In this document: piece after piece, positions 50,569-59,096 of the stretch
How the letters are laid out: each line of letters opens with the position of its first letter
Position numbering within the stretch: position 1 is the stretch's first letter
Source of the DNA: Tabrizicola_A aquatica
Lineage (GTDB): Bacteria > Pseudomonadota > Alphaproteobacteria > Rhodobacterales > Rhodobacteraceae
Assembly: GCA_965194375.1 (NCBI GenBank)
Contig: CBDAEL010000001.1
Strand: one strand, 5' to 3'
Length of the DNA stretch: 64,000 nt
The notes under the pieces: generated by a model
Database searches by the model: none
What the model saw: only the letters and a program-made list of their open reading frames with translations
What the model was told of the DNA's origin: nothing
Program-made: the position numbers and the translations under genes

Positions 50569-51259
50569 AATCGTTCTGGATACCGAAACCACCGGCTTTG
50601 AACCCTCCGAAGGCCACCGCATCGTGGAAATCGGCGCGGTAGAGCTCTTCAACCACATGCCCACCGGCCGCACCTATCACCAATATATCAACCCCGAACG
50701 CTCCATGCCGAAAGAGGCGTTCGAAGTTCATGGGCTGGGCGATGACTTCCTGCGCGACAAGCCGGTCTTTCGCGACATCGGCCGCGCCTTTCTTGACTTC
50801 ATCGGCGACGCCAAGCTGGTCATTCACAACGCCGCCTTCGACATCAAGTTCCTGAATTTTGAGCTGAAACTGATTGGCCTGCCCCCCATCGACTGGCCCC
50901 GCGCCATCGATACGCTGGCAATCTCGCGCCAAAAGTTCCCGGGTTCTCCGGCCTCGCTTGATGCACTCTGCCGCCGCTTTGGTGTCGACAATTCCGCGCG
51001 CGAAAAGCACGGCGCGCTTTTGGACAGCGAGATTTTGGCCGAGGTTTATCTGGAACTGATCGGCGGCCGCCAACCTGACTTCGCACTCGCCAGCCAGCCT
51101 GCGAAAAACGACGCATCCGGATCAGCGCAAAGCGATGATTGGCGACCCCGTCCGCGCCCCGAACCGCTGGCGCGCCGGATCACCGCCGATGAAGCCGCAG
51201 CGCACTCAGCTTTGGTGGCGAAGCTGGGCGCGGCGGCGCTTTGGACAAAGCGGGCGTAA
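50561..51259 (+). CDS. dnaQ: DNA polymerase III epsilon subunit (3'-5' proofreading exonuclease)
   Basis: A protein of 232 residues with the DEDDh exonuclease motifs: Exo I IVLDTETTGFEP (residues about 4-15), Exo II HNAAFDIKFLNFEL, and Exo III REKHGALLDSEILAEVYLEL with the His that activates water. The C-terminal tail (after about 175) is proline/arginine-rich and links to the alpha subunit. It proofreads chromosomal replication. The ATG at 50561 overlaps coaE by eight bases; an earlier in-frame Met within coaE is rejected. Confidence 0.97.
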   Translation: MREIVLDTETTGFEPSEGHRIVEIGAVELFNHMPTGRTYHQYINPERSMPKEAFEVHGLGDDFLRDKPVFRDIGRAFLDFIGDAKLVIHNAAFDIKFLNFELKLIGLPPIDWPRAIDTLAISRQKFPGSPASLDALCRRFGVDNSAREKHGALLDSEILAEVYLELIGGRQPDFALASQPAKNDASGSAQSDDWRPRPRPEPLARRITADEAAAHSALVAKLGAAALWTKRA

Positions 51260-51296
51260 AGACCAGCCCGCTAAGGGGCCAGCCTTTTCAAAAGCC

Positions 51297-51779
51297 TTAG
51301 TTCGGAACGGCCTGCGCCTGCGCCTGGGCGCGACGTGCCATTTCCTGACGATACAGCGCCAGAAAATCGACGGTATCGATGTTCAACGGCGGGAAGCCAC
51401 CATCACGGGTGACGTCCGAAATGATGCGCCGCACAAAGGGGAACAGCATCCGCGGACATTCGATCAGCAGGAACGGGTGCAGTTGGTCATCTGGCACGCC
51501 TTCCACGTGGAACACGCCGCCATAATCCACCTCCAGCAAGAACAGCACATCGCCGGTGGCCTTGTTCTTCGACGTCACCTTGTATTTCGTGACGATCTCA
51601 TACTGGTGGTCCACCTGACGCTTGCGCGCGTCCAAGCTGACAGCCACCTGAATATCCGGCTGCACATCGGTGCCCGACACGCCCTTCTGCGCCACGACAT
51701 TCTCAAACGACATATCGCGCACGAACTGTGCCATCACCGACATGCGAACCTGCGGCGCAGCGCCGTTTTCCTCGGCCAT
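51297..51779 (-). CDS. secB: Protein-export chaperone SecB
   Basis: A protein of 160 residues. MSVMAQFVRDMSFENV, PDIQVAVSLDARKRQVDHQYEIVTKYKVTSKNK, FLLEVDYGGVFHVEGVPDDQLHPFLLIECPRMLFPFVRRIISDVTRDGGFPPLNIDTVDFLALY cover the whole SecB fold. It keeps pre-proteins unfolded and hands them to SecA. AAGGGA precedes the ATG. It is convergent with dnaQ and belongs to the conserved origin-proximal order. Confidence 0.97.
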   Translation of the reverse strand: MAEENGAAPQVRMSVMAQFVRDMSFENVVAQKGVSGTDVQPDIQVAVSLDARKRQVDHQYEIVTKYKVTSKNKATGDVLFLLEVDYGGVFHVEGVPDDQLHPFLLIECPRMLFPFVRRIISDVTRDGGFPPLNIDTVDFLALYRQEMARRAQAQAQAVPN

Positions 51780-51836
51780 TCCCTTAACTCCTCAATACGA
51801 TCTTGACGCTGTTCCTAGCAGGTCAATCAGGCGGCC

Positions 51837-52280
51837 TCAATGCCGGGTCCAACGCGAGGGTGGCAGCGTCTCATCCCGTGGTTCGACCACCACGGTAAAC
51901 TCCCCCTCCACCACCTCGTTTTGCGGCGGCTTGCCGTCAAAGCGAAACCCGCGCGCAGCCAAACGCTGACCCACCAGCGCAATCACAGCTTTTTGCACGA
52001 CCGGGATCAACAGGATCAGCCCCAAGGCGCTGGTCAAAAACCCCGGCAAAATCAACAGCAGCGCCGCCACCATCGAAAACCCACCACGCGCCACCTGATG
52101 CAAGGGGATACCGCCGCGCCGCTGCCCCGGTCCCGCCGCGCGCCGCAAGATGGAAACCCCCAGCACGGACGATCCCAGCACAAAGGCCAAGGTGCCCCAA
52201 AGCCCCAAGACCCCGCCAAGCGTGACAAAAAGACCGATTTCGATCAGCGGCACGGCCAGAATAAGCGCAAAGACCCACAT
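51837..52280 (-). CDS. fxsA: FxsA family membrane protein
   Basis: A protein of 147 residues. MWVFALILAVPLIEIGLFVTLGGVLGLWGTLAFVLGSSVLGVSILRR holds the first membrane segments, and ARGGFSMVAALLLILPGFLTSALGLILLIP the next, both typical of FxsA. The C-terminus is soluble. In E. coli, FxsA overproduction relieves exclusion of phage T7 by the F plasmid; its normal role is not clear. The ATG at 52280 with GGGGAACGAAAAC upstream is chosen over an in-frame start at 52322. It is divergent from the Tim44-like gene. Confidence 0.9.
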   Translation of the reverse strand: MWVFALILAVPLIEIGLFVTLGGVLGLWGTLAFVLGSSVLGVSILRRAAGPGQRRGGIPLHQVARGGFSMVAALLLILPGFLTSALGLILLIPVVQKAVIALVGQRLAARGFRFDGKPPQNEVVEGEFTVVVEPRDETLPPSRWTRH

Positions 52281-52388
52281 GTTTTCGTTCCCCGGCGCTG
52301 CAAACTGGACTTGCGCACCCACAGTCCCTACATAAGCTCTCTAAGCCCAAACCTCCAACCCTTTGGGCAATTTAGTGCCGAGGTCGAA

Positions 52389-53048
52389 ATGAATTCTTCC
52401 CTGTTGCAGCTTCTGGTTCTTGCCGGGATTGCCGTTTTTCTTATCCTGAAACTGCGCGCGGTTCTCGGAACCCGCGAAGGGTTTGAAAAACCTGCCGTGC
52501 CGGCCGACCCGGCCAAAGCCCGCCCCAACCAGAAGTTTGAGGTCATCGAAGGTGGCCTTGACCGCGACATCACCGACCATGTCGCCGAAGGCACGGACGC
52601 GGCCCGCGCCATGATGGCCATGAAACAGGCTGAACCGGGATTTTCGGTGTCCGAATTCCTGACCGGCGCGCGTGGTGCCTATGAAATGATCCTCATGGCC
52701 TTTGAGCGCGGCGATCTCGACAGCATCCGCCCTTTCCTGAACGACGAGGTTGAGGCCAGCTTTGCCCAAGCGATCAACGCCCGCGAACGTCAGGGCCTGA
52801 CGGTTGAGGCCAATTTCATCGGGCTGCGCGAACTCGCCGTCGCCGAGGCCGAGTTTGACGCCGCCACGCGGACCGCCGAAATCACTGTTCGCTTCACCGG
52901 TGAACTCACCACGGTCGTGCGCAACGCCGCCGGCGAAGTGGTCGACGGCCACCCCACCAGCCCCAAACGCCAGCGCGACGCTTGGACCTTTGCCCGCCGC
53001 ATGGGCGTGCAAGACCCGAACTGGCAGCTTGTGGCGACCGGGGACTGA
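52389..53048 (+). CDS. Tim44/TimA family protein
   Basis: A protein of 219 residues. An N-terminal membrane anchor (MNSSLLQLLVLAGIAVFLILKLRAVLGTREG) is followed by a linker and the Tim44 domain (FLTGARGAYEMILMAFERGDLDSIRPFLNDEVEASFAQAINARERQG ... VRFTGELTTVVRNAAGEVVDG ... DAWTFARRMGVQDPNWQLVATGD). Bacterial TimA proteins are relatives of the mitochondrial import-motor adaptor; their role in alphaproteobacteria is unsettled. GAGGTCGAA precedes the ATG at 52389. It overlaps mltA by one base, and the Tim44-mltA-smr order follows secB and fxsA as in related genomes. Confidence 0.9.
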   Translation: MNSSLLQLLVLAGIAVFLILKLRAVLGTREGFEKPAVPADPAKARPNQKFEVIEGGLDRDITDHVAEGTDAARAMMAMKQAEPGFSVSEFLTGARGAYEMILMAFERGDLDSIRPFLNDEVEASFAQAINARERQGLTVEANFIGLRELAVAEAEFDAATRTAEITVRFTGELTTVVRNAAGEVVDGHPTSPKRQRDAWTFARRMGVQDPNWQLVATGD

Positions 53049-54073
53049 TGCGTGCGGCGGCGGTCCTTGGCTGTCTGGCGCTTGCCATGACCGTGGCGAC
53101 CCCCGCCCGGGCAACCATCCTTGATTTCAGCCAGCTGGAAGGCTGGGAGGATGACAACCACCGCGCCGCTCTGACCAGCTTTCTAGAAACCTGTGACAAG
53201 CTGACCAGCCCAGACTGGCGTCCGATCTGCGCTTTTGCCGCAGATGCCGGAGCGTCCGACGCCTCGGCCAAGGCGTTTTTTGAACTGTTCTTCAGACCCG
53301 TGGTCATCGGCGATCCGCCCGCGCTTTTCACCGGCTATTACGAACCCGAGCTGAACGGCTCTCTCACCCGCAGCCCGCGCTACGCCTATCCCATTTACCG
53401 CCGCCCGCCCGAATTGCGCGATGGCCAAGTATACCACGACCGCGCCAGCATCGAAGCCGGCGCTCTGCGTGGCCGTGGTCTGGAACTCGCTTGGCTGGAA
53501 GACCCGGTCGAGGTTTATTTCCTGCACATTCAGGGCTCGGGCCGCATCCGCCTTCCCGATGGTCAGGTGATGCGCGTGGGATATGGCGGGCGAAACGGGC
53601 ATGCCTACCGGTCTATCGGTCAAGAGATGATCCGCCGCGGCACCCACACCGCAGATGAGCTTTCGGCCCAAAGAATTCAGGATTGGGTCCGCGCCAATGG
53701 GCAAGCGGGCAGCGCCATGCTGAACTACAACCCGTCCTACATCTTTTTCCGCAAACTTGATGATCTGCCGCCGGAAAAAGGACCCATCGGTGCGATGGGC
53801 CGGTCAATCACCCCAATGCGATCGGTGGCGATTGACCCCGACTATACCCCGCTCGGCGCGCCGGTCTGGATCGAGAAAGACGGTGGCGATCCGATCCGCA
53901 GCCTGATGGTGGCGCAAGACACCGGCGGCGCGATCAAAGGGCCGCAGCGGGTGGATGTGTTCTACGGAACGGGCGACGCCGCAGGCGATGCAGCGGGGCA
54001 GGTCAAGGATGGCGGTCGCCTTGTGGTGCTTTTGCCCATCGACCGCGCCTATGCGATGCTGCCCGAAGGCTGA
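53048..54073 (+). CDS. mltA: Membrane-bound lytic murein transglycosylase A
   Basis: A protein of 341 residues. A signal peptide (MRAAAVLGCLALAMTVATPARA) leads into the MltA domain: FTGYYEPELNGSL, FLHIQGSGRIRLPDGQVMRVGYGGRNGHAYRSIGQEMI, NYNPSYIFFRK and, at the C-terminal 3D domain, SVAIDPDYTPLGAPVWIE and MVAQDTGGAIKGPQRVDVFYGTGDAAG with the catalytic Asp. It cleaves peptidoglycan to form anhydro-muropeptides in the periplasm. A Cys near the signal peptide could be a lipid site but no clean lipobox is seen. Confidence 0.94.
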   Translation: MRAAAVLGCLALAMTVATPARATILDFSQLEGWEDDNHRAALTSFLETCDKLTSPDWRPICAFAADAGASDASAKAFFELFFRPVVIGDPPALFTGYYEPELNGSLTRSPRYAYPIYRRPPELRDGQVYHDRASIEAGALRGRGLELAWLEDPVEVYFLHIQGSGRIRLPDGQVMRVGYGGRNGHAYRSIGQEMIRRGTHTADELSAQRIQDWVRANGQAGSAMLNYNPSYIFFRKLDDLPPEKGPIGAMGRSITPMRSVAIDPDYTPLGAPVWIEKDGGDPIRSLMVAQDTGGAIKGPQRVDVFYGTGDAAGDAAGQVKDGGRLVVLLPIDRAYAMLPEG

Positions 54074-54076
54074 TCG

Positions 54077-54688
54077 ATGGCCCGCCGCCGCACCTTGCGT
54101 CCTGAAGAACAGGAAATCTGGGCCGCCGTGGCGCGCACGGCCACGCCCATGCACCCCGGTCGCCAGCTTTTCCTGAAAGAGGTCGACACCCCCCGCAACG
54201 CCGTCCCCCTGCACCCCGAGGCACCCGAGCCTCACGGGCACACCCACCCCCGCTTGCCTTTGTTTCACCTCGGCGAAAAATCCCGCTCTGCCACAAGACT
54301 GGATCTGGTGCCCACCCCCGCCGAGGCCCTTTCCGCCGCCCCGCTGCAGATGGACGCCAAGACCCACGGCAAGATGACCCGGGGCAAACTGACCCCCGAG
54401 GCGCGGATCGACCTCCACGGCCTCACCCTGTCTGAGGCGCACCCCGAACTGATCCGCTTTATCCTGAACGCGCAGTCCGACGGCGCGCGGCTGGTTCTGG
54501 TCATCACTGGCAAAGGGCGGCGGGGCGAAGATATCGGCCCCATCCCGCAGCGCATGGGCGTCTTGCGCCATCAGGTGCCGCAATGGTTGCGCCAGCCGCC
54601 CTTGGGGCAAGCGGTGCTGCAAGTGTCCGAGGCGCATCTGAAACACGGCGGCTCGGGTGCCTATTACGTCTATCTACGCCGCCGCTAG
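54077..54688 (+). CDS. Smr domain protein
   Basis: A protein of 203 residues. The Smr domain is in the C-terminal half: RIDLHGLTLSEAHPELIRFILNAQSDGARLVLVITGKGRRGED (about 114-155), then VLRHQVPQWLRQPPLGQAVLQVSEAHLKHGGSGAYYVYLRRR. The stand-alone Smr proteins act as nicking endonucleases or RNA-cutting proteins; the DLHG and TGKG motifs are both intact. The N-terminal half is polar, proline-rich and probably disordered. It starts four bases after the mltA stop. Confidence 0.9.
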   Translation: MARRRTLRPEEQEIWAAVARTATPMHPGRQLFLKEVDTPRNAVPLHPEAPEPHGHTHPRLPLFHLGEKSRSATRLDLVPTPAEALSAAPLQMDAKTHGKMTRGKLTPEARIDLHGLTLSEAHPELIRFILNAQSDGARLVLVITGKGRRGEDIGPIPQRMGVLRHQVPQWLRQPPLGQAVLQVSEAHLKHGGSGAYYVYLRRR

Positions 54689-55792
54689 CTATTGGTTCAC
54701 GTCGCTGGCGATCTGGACCACCGGGTGCAGGATGATCTGTGTGGCGTTCTGAACAGTCAGCACCGCGCCAGACAGCAAGCCCACCCGCCGCGCGCGGTCC
54801 GCCTCAAACGCGCCTTCGATCTGGCCAATGTTCTCGATCAACCGGATCAACGCCGGGCTGTCCCCCAGCGTGAAATGCCCGGCACCGCTGGCAAACTCTC
54901 CAACATCCATGAAGGTGACCTTCAAATCCGCCACCCGCGAGACATCCGACAAAGACCCCAGCCGCTCGCGCTGCCCCGTCAACCGCGCCGACAGGCCCAA
55001 AAGCCTGTCCCGGTCTGACCCGAAAATCAAAAAGGGCTGCGGCAGCTCACCAATGGCACTGACCTGAGAGCGGAACACATCCACATCGACATCCGGCGAA
55101 ATCAGGATCACCCCGGCAATGCGGCCCAGCGCCGCCTGATCGCCACGAATGGCGGCCTGCCGCAGCGCTTCCATGGCAAGCCCCGATCCCATCGAATGGG
55201 CCACCAGCAAAATCCGCCGCGCCCCGGCCTCTGACACCTCGTCAATCAGCCGCTCCAACCCGTCACGGGCAAAGAGCGCCGAATCCCGGTCATAAACATA
55301 GCCCAGCGGTTTCGCAGCCGAGGGCCAGGCGTAATTCACAACGGCACCGGGGATCTCCAGATCATGCGAGAACTGGGCAACCCGGTAGACGCCCTCGGCA
55401 AAGTTGTTGTTGTAGCCATGCACAAAGATCACCGCCTCATACCCGTTCGCCGCCAGATTCCGCTGCAAATCGGCCCGAAACGCGGGGTTTGACGGGTAAA
55501 GCACCTCTTTCGTCGTCAAAAAGTGCCGCGCAGGATTGGGCTTCTCAAACCGCGTGGGCCAATTGATGTCGCCCCGCGTGCGCTGCGGCGGGATCGAGAC
55601 GTCAAGCCGTGCAAAGCGCATCTCTTCGCTGCGCTCTTGGCCAAACGCGCCCCCCGCCAACACCCGCGTGGTGCCGATAAACACCGGGGTGACCTGCCCA
55701 ACCTTTGCCGCCTCTGGGCTATAGGTGATCTGCCCCCGCGGGCTGCACGCGACAAGGAGGACGAGCGCCAAAGACCATAAGGCGCGCGTCAC
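54689..55792 (-). CDS. Alpha/beta hydrolase lipoprotein (DUF900)
   Basis: A protein of 367 residues. The signal sequence WSLALVLLVACSP has the lipobox LVAC. The DUF900 hydrolase fold has VIFVHGYNNNFAEGVYRVAQF (oxyanion HGYN region), the nucleophile in LLVAHSMGSGLAMEAL (GxSxG-like AHSMG) and VILISPDVDVDVF with an Asp for the triad; His is likely in GEFASGAGHFTLGDS. Its substrate is unknown. The start is a GTG at 55792 that overlaps the hslU stop by four bases, and its stop abuts the convergent smr stop. Coupling to the HslUV protease genes is unusual. Confidence 0.85.
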   Translation of the reverse strand: MTRALWSLALVLLVACSPRGQITYSPEAAKVGQVTPVFIGTTRVLAGGAFGQERSEEMRFARLDVSIPPQRTRGDINWPTRFEKPNPARHFLTTKEVLYPSNPAFRADLQRNLAANGYEAVIFVHGYNNNFAEGVYRVAQFSHDLEIPGAVVNYAWPSAAKPLGYVYDRDSALFARDGLERLIDEVSEAGARRILLVAHSMGSGLAMEALRQAAIRGDQAALGRIAGVILISPDVDVDVFRSQVSAIGELPQPFLIFGSDRDRLLGLSARLTGQRERLGSLSDVSRVADLKVTFMDVGEFASGAGHFTLGDSPALIRLIENIGQIEGAFEADRARRVGLLSGAVLTVQNATQIILHPVVQIASDVNQ

Positions 55793-57087
55793 AAGACATA
55801 ACGCGAGATATCGGCAGACCGCGACAAAGCGCCAAGATGTTTTTCGACAAACTCTGCATCCACCGTCACACTGTCCCCAGCCCGGTCCGGCGCGGTAAAG
55901 GACAACTCCTCAAACACCCGCTCCATCACCGTATAAAGCCTGCGCGCCCCGATGTTTTCCACGCTGCGGTTCACCTCGGCGGCAATCCGCGCCAGTGCTG
56001 CAATGCCCTCGGCGGTAAAGGTGACAGCCACCTCCTCGGTCGCCATCAGCGCCGAGTATTGGCGGGTCAGGGCATTGTCGGTCTCGGTCAGGATGCGGAC
56101 GAAATCCTCCTCGGTCAGCGGGGCCAGTTCCACCCGAATGGGCAAACGGCCCTGCAATTCCGGCAACAGATCAGACGGCTTGGCGATATGGAACGCCCCC
56201 GAGGCGATGAACAGGATATGATCGGTTTTCACCGGGCCATGTTTGGTCGACACCGTGGTGCCTTCAATCAGTGGCAACAGATCGCGCTGCACCCCCTCGC
56301 GCGAAACATCAGCCCCCCGCGCATCCGACCGCGCACAGATCTTGTCGATCTCATCCAAGAACACGATGCCGTTTTCCTGCACCGCCTCCAACGCGGCGGC
56401 CTTCACCGCCTCATCGTCCAAGAGCTTGTCGGCCTCTTGCCCGATCAGCAGCTCATAGCTGTCGGCCACCGTCACCCGCTTGCGCGTGGTGCGCCCACCG
56501 AACGCCTTGAACAGATCATTCAACCCCTGCATCTGGTTTTCCATGCCCGGCATCATCCCGAACATGCCCTGCGGGGTGGCGCTGTCCTGCACATCGATCT
56601 CGATCATCGTGCTGTCCAACTCGCCACGCTTCAGCTTGCCGCGAAACAGCTCGCGGGTCTGTTCACGCGCGTCCTTTCCCGCCAGCGCCTCGATCACACG
56701 CTCCTCGGCGGCCTTCTGGGCGCGGGCCTTCACCTCGTCGCGCATGCGCGTGCGGGTGTCGATCATCGCGGCGTCCACCAGATCGCGAATGATGCTGTCA
56801 ACATCGCGCCCGACATAGCCCACCTCGGTGAACTTCGTCGCCTCCACCTTCAGGAACGGCGCGCGCGCCAGCTTGGCCAGACGGCGGCTGATCTCGGTTT
56901 TGCCCACCCCGGTTGGGCCGATCATCAGGATGTTCTTGGGATACACCTCATCGCGCAGATCATCGCCCAATTGCTTGCGCCGCCACCGGTTGCGCAGCGC
57001 CACAGCCACGGCGCGCTTGGCGTCGCGCTGGCCGATGATGTGCCGATCCAGCTCCGAGACAATCTCACGCGGGGTCAGGTTGGTCAT
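55789..57087 (-). CDS. hslU: ATP-dependent protease ATPase subunit HslU
   Basis: A protein of 432 residues. PREIVSELDRHIIGQRDAKRAVAVALRNRWRR opens the AAA+ domain, with Walker A MIGPTGVGKTEISRRLAKL, Walker B NGIVFLDEIDKI and sensor regions in FIASGAFHIAKPSDLLPELQGRLPIRVEL. The intermediate I domain (about 110-235) includes the acidic DAREQTREL region. C-terminal SADISRYVL is the tail that docks in HslV. It unfolds proteins and feeds them to HslV. It overlaps hslV by four bases. Confidence 0.98.
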   Translation of the reverse strand: MTNLTPREIVSELDRHIIGQRDAKRAVAVALRNRWRRKQLGDDLRDEVYPKNILMIGPTGVGKTEISRRLAKLARAPFLKVEATKFTEVGYVGRDVDSIIRDLVDAAMIDTRTRMRDEVKARAQKAAEERVIEALAGKDAREQTRELFRGKLKRGELDSTMIEIDVQDSATPQGMFGMMPGMENQMQGLNDLFKAFGGRTTRKRVTVADSYELLIGQEADKLLDDEAVKAAALEAVQENGIVFLDEIDKICARSDARGADVSREGVQRDLLPLIEGTTVSTKHGPVKTDHILFIASGAFHIAKPSDLLPELQGRLPIRVELAPLTEEDFVRILTETDNALTRQYSALMATEEVAVTFTAEGIAALARIAAEVNRSVENIGARRLYTVMERVFEELSFTAPDRAGDSVTVDAEFVEKHLGALSRSADISRYVL

Positions 57088-57641
57088 TTGGAAATCGTCT
57101 CCACGGTCAGGTTGCCATTGGTGAACACGCAAATCTCGGCAGCAATCGCCATCGCTTTGCGCGCAATCTCCTCGGCGGGCAGGTCGCTGTGCATCAACCC
57201 CCGCGCTGCGGCCAAGGCAAAGTTGCCGCCCGACCCAATGGCCGTCACATCATGCTCCGGCTCTAGCACATCCCCCGCGCCAGTGATGACATAGAGATCA
57301 GCCCCATCGGTGACGATCAGCATGGCCTCAAGATTGCGCAGGTATTTGTCCATGCGCCAATCTTTCGCCAATTCCACGCAGGCGCGGGCCAGTTGCCCGG
57401 GCGCGGACTCCAGCTTTTTCTCCAGCCGTTCCAACAGCGTAAAGGCGTCAGCGGTCGATCCGGCAAAGCCGCAGACCACATCATGCCCACCGGGCGACAA
57501 CCGCCGCACCTTGCGCGCACTGCCCTTGATGACGGTATTGCCCAAGGACACCTGACCATCCCCCGCCACCACAACCTTGCCACCGCGCCGCACCGCCAGA
57601 ATCGTGGTGCCATGCCAGCCGGGAAACCTGTCGTCTGCCAT
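57084..57641 (-). CDS. hslV: ATP-dependent protease peptidase subunit HslV
   Basis: A protein of 185 residues beginning MADDRFPGWHGTTILAVRR; the first Thr of GTTILA is the catalytic residue exposed by autocleavage. AGDGQVSLGNTVIKGSARKVRRL, GFAGSTADAFTLLERLEKKLE and IGSGGNFALAAARGLM are further signatures. It is the proteasome-like peptidase of the HslUV complex. Two adjacent ATGs exist (57644 and 57641); the latter has six bases to AAGGAG. hslV-hslU is usually under heat-shock control; a possible promoter is noted upstream. Confidence 0.97.
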   Translation of the reverse strand: MADDRFPGWHGTTILAVRRGGKVVVAGDGQVSLGNTVIKGSARKVRRLSPGGHDVVCGFAGSTADAFTLLERLEKKLESAPGQLARACVELAKDWRMDKYLRNLEAMLIVTDGADLYVITGAGDVLEPEHDVTAIGSGGNFALAAARGLMHSDLPAEEIARKAMAIAAEICVFTNGNLTVETISK

Positions 57642-57666
57642 CATCCGCTCCTTATGCCCTGCGCCA

Positions 57667-57694
57667 CTATGAAAGGCCGCACGGGGCAATTCAA
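57667..57694 (-). promoter_or_regulatory. Possible hslVU promoter
   Basis: TTGAAT (57689-57694) and TCATAG (57667-57672) on the minus strand, with 16 bases between them, lie just upstream of the hslV start. TTGAA is like the first part of the RpoH (sigma-32) -35 element, but the -10 does not fit well, so the sigma factor is not assigned. Confidence 0.35.
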
Positions 57695-57750
57695 CCGGCA
57701 CCGGCGAAACGGCGCTTGCTGCACGCCGCCAGTCGCAGCACATTCAACCT

Positions 57751-58659
57751 ATGGCCGAACCGAAGATTCTGCATTTCCACCTTGATGCCCATTTGCGGGC
57801 CAGACATGCCGCCGGCACGGGCGGCATGCTCAATCAGGTGACCGACGCCGTTCGTGCGGCGGGCTGGGAGGTGACCCTTGCGCCCCTAGAAGAGTCAATG
57901 GGCAGGCCCAAGGCGGAAGGCTATCATCTGGTGCTGAACCTGCCGGTCTGGGGGCCGCGCTGCCTCAGCCTGCGCAAGACCTACCGCGATCCGTTCTGGA
58001 AGATCGAAGAGACCAATGACCGCTGGGAGTATGAGATTGCCAGCGCCACCTTTGACCCCGCAACCCTCAAAAGCGGGTTCAACGGCTTCATGGGCTATTG
58101 GCGGCCGCGTTTTCTGGGCGACACACCGCCCGCCCAAGGGTTGGGTCCGTTCATCTTCGCCCCCCTCCAAGGCCGGCTGACCGAGCAGCGGCATTTCCAA
58201 TCCATGTCGCCGATCCAGATGCTGCGCGCCACCCTGCAAGCCGACCCTGATCGGCGGCTGATCGCCACCCTGCACCCGCGCGAAACCTACAGCGCAACCG
58301 AGCTTTTGGCGTTGGACCAACTCGCCGCCGATGAGCCCCGCTTTACACTGGCCGAAGGTGACAGCCTGCCCTTCGTCAAGGCCTGCGATTACATCGTGAC
58401 GCAAAACTCATCCGTGGCGGTGACGGGGTATTTCGCGGGCAAACAGGCGATCCTCTTCGCCCAGATCGATTTTCACCACATCGCCGGATCGGTCCCGCGT
58501 GATGGGATCGACGCGGCCTTTGCCAAGATGCGCCAGTCCCCCCCCGATTTCGCCCGCTATCTCTATTGGCTGCTTGAGATGAACGCGATCCGCACTTGGG
58601 ACCCAGCGGCGCAGGATAAGATCCGCGCGCGTTTGGCCCATTTCGGCTGGCCCATCTGA
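57751..58659 (+). CDS. Hypothetical protein, possibly capsule-synthesis/glycerophosphotransferase-like
   Basis: A protein of 302 residues not recognised with certainty. The N-terminus (ILHFHLDAHLRARHAAGTGGMLNQVTDAVRAAGWEV) looks like the first Rossmann half of a GT-B fold. The stretch LIATLHPRETYSATELLALDQLA, then FVKACDYIVTQNSSVAVTGYFAGKQAILFAQIDFHHIA (about 210-247) resembles the donor-site region of KpsC/KpsS-type capsule proteins and CDP-glycerol glycerophosphotransferases, with TQNSSVAVTGYFAGK in the place of the nucleotide-binding loop. It is divergent from hslV and convergent with trxA. A surface-glycan transferase is a guess. Confidence 0.55.
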   Translation: MAEPKILHFHLDAHLRARHAAGTGGMLNQVTDAVRAAGWEVTLAPLEESMGRPKAEGYHLVLNLPVWGPRCLSLRKTYRDPFWKIEETNDRWEYEIASATFDPATLKSGFNGFMGYWRPRFLGDTPPAQGLGPFIFAPLQGRLTEQRHFQSMSPIQMLRATLQADPDRRLIATLHPRETYSATELLALDQLAADEPRFTLAEGDSLPFVKACDYIVTQNSSVAVTGYFAGKQAILFAQIDFHHIAGSVPRDGIDAAFAKMRQSPPDFARYLYWLLEMNAIRTWDPAAQDKIRARLAHFGWPI

Positions 58660-58663
58660 ATGC

Positions 58664-58685
58664 AAAAGGCACCCCGAAGGGTGCC
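58664..58685 (-). terminator. Rho-independent terminator of trxA
   Basis: GGCACCC (58668-58674) pairs with GGGTGCC (58679-58685) around a four-base loop; on the minus strand TTTT (58664-58667) follows. It lies 26 bases after the trxA stop. Confidence 0.75.
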
Positions 58686-58711
58686 CGCAGCCTGTGCAAA
58701 GCGCACAAAGA

Positions 58712-59038
58712 TCAGATCGAGGATTGAATCCAAGTCGCCAGCGCCGCCTTGGGGGCCGCGCCAATTTTGTTCGACACCACCTGACCGTCCTTGAACAGGA
58801 ACAGCGCCGGAATCCCGCGCACACCCAGAACGGCCGGGCTGTCGGGGTTTTCATCCACGTTCACCTTCACGATCTTGACCTTGCCCGCGTATTCAGCGGC
58901 CAATTCTTCAAGCGCGGGGCCAATCTGGCGGCAGGGGCCACACCATTCGGCCCAGAAATCCACCACAACCGGAATGTCCGATTTGCGGACTTCGGCATCA
59001 AAGGTGGCGTCGGTGACGGCAACGGTATTGGCACCCAT
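58712..59038 (-). CDS. trxA: Thioredoxin
   Basis: A protein of 108 residues with the active site FWAEWCGPCRQIGP (Cys33-Gly-Pro-Cys36 by count) and the cis-proline region RGIPALFLFKDGQ. It is the general cytoplasmic disulfide reductant, recycled by thioredoxin reductase. AGGAGTCCCGCC precedes the ATG. It follows addA by 58 bases on the same strand, and addB-addA-trxA may be co-transcribed. Confidence 0.98.
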   Translation of the reverse strand: MGANTVAVTDATFDAEVRKSDIPVVVDFWAEWCGPCRQIGPALEELAAEYAGKVKIVKVNVDENPDSPAVLGVRGIPALFLFKDGQVVSNKIGAAPKAALATWIQSSI

Positions 59039-59096
59039 GGCGGGACTCCTGGAAGATCTGAATAGGCGTCGAAGCTAGGGAGACTGCGCGGCAACG

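Noticed and set aside
51260..51296. A terminator between convergent dnaQ and secB
   Set aside because: The repeats here (CCTTTTC and AAAAGCC) do not pair into a proper GC stem.
51499..51514. A parS-like palindrome CCTTCCACGTGGAACA inside secB
   Set aside because: The inner 12 bases are symmetric, but the outer bases do not match and the core differs from the TGTTTCACGTGAAACA form used at the two perfect sites, so chance is likely.
51840..52388. An N-terminal extension of the Tim44-like frame
   Set aside because: It is antisense to fxsA; the real start is the ATG at 52389 with its own ribosome-binding site and membrane anchor.
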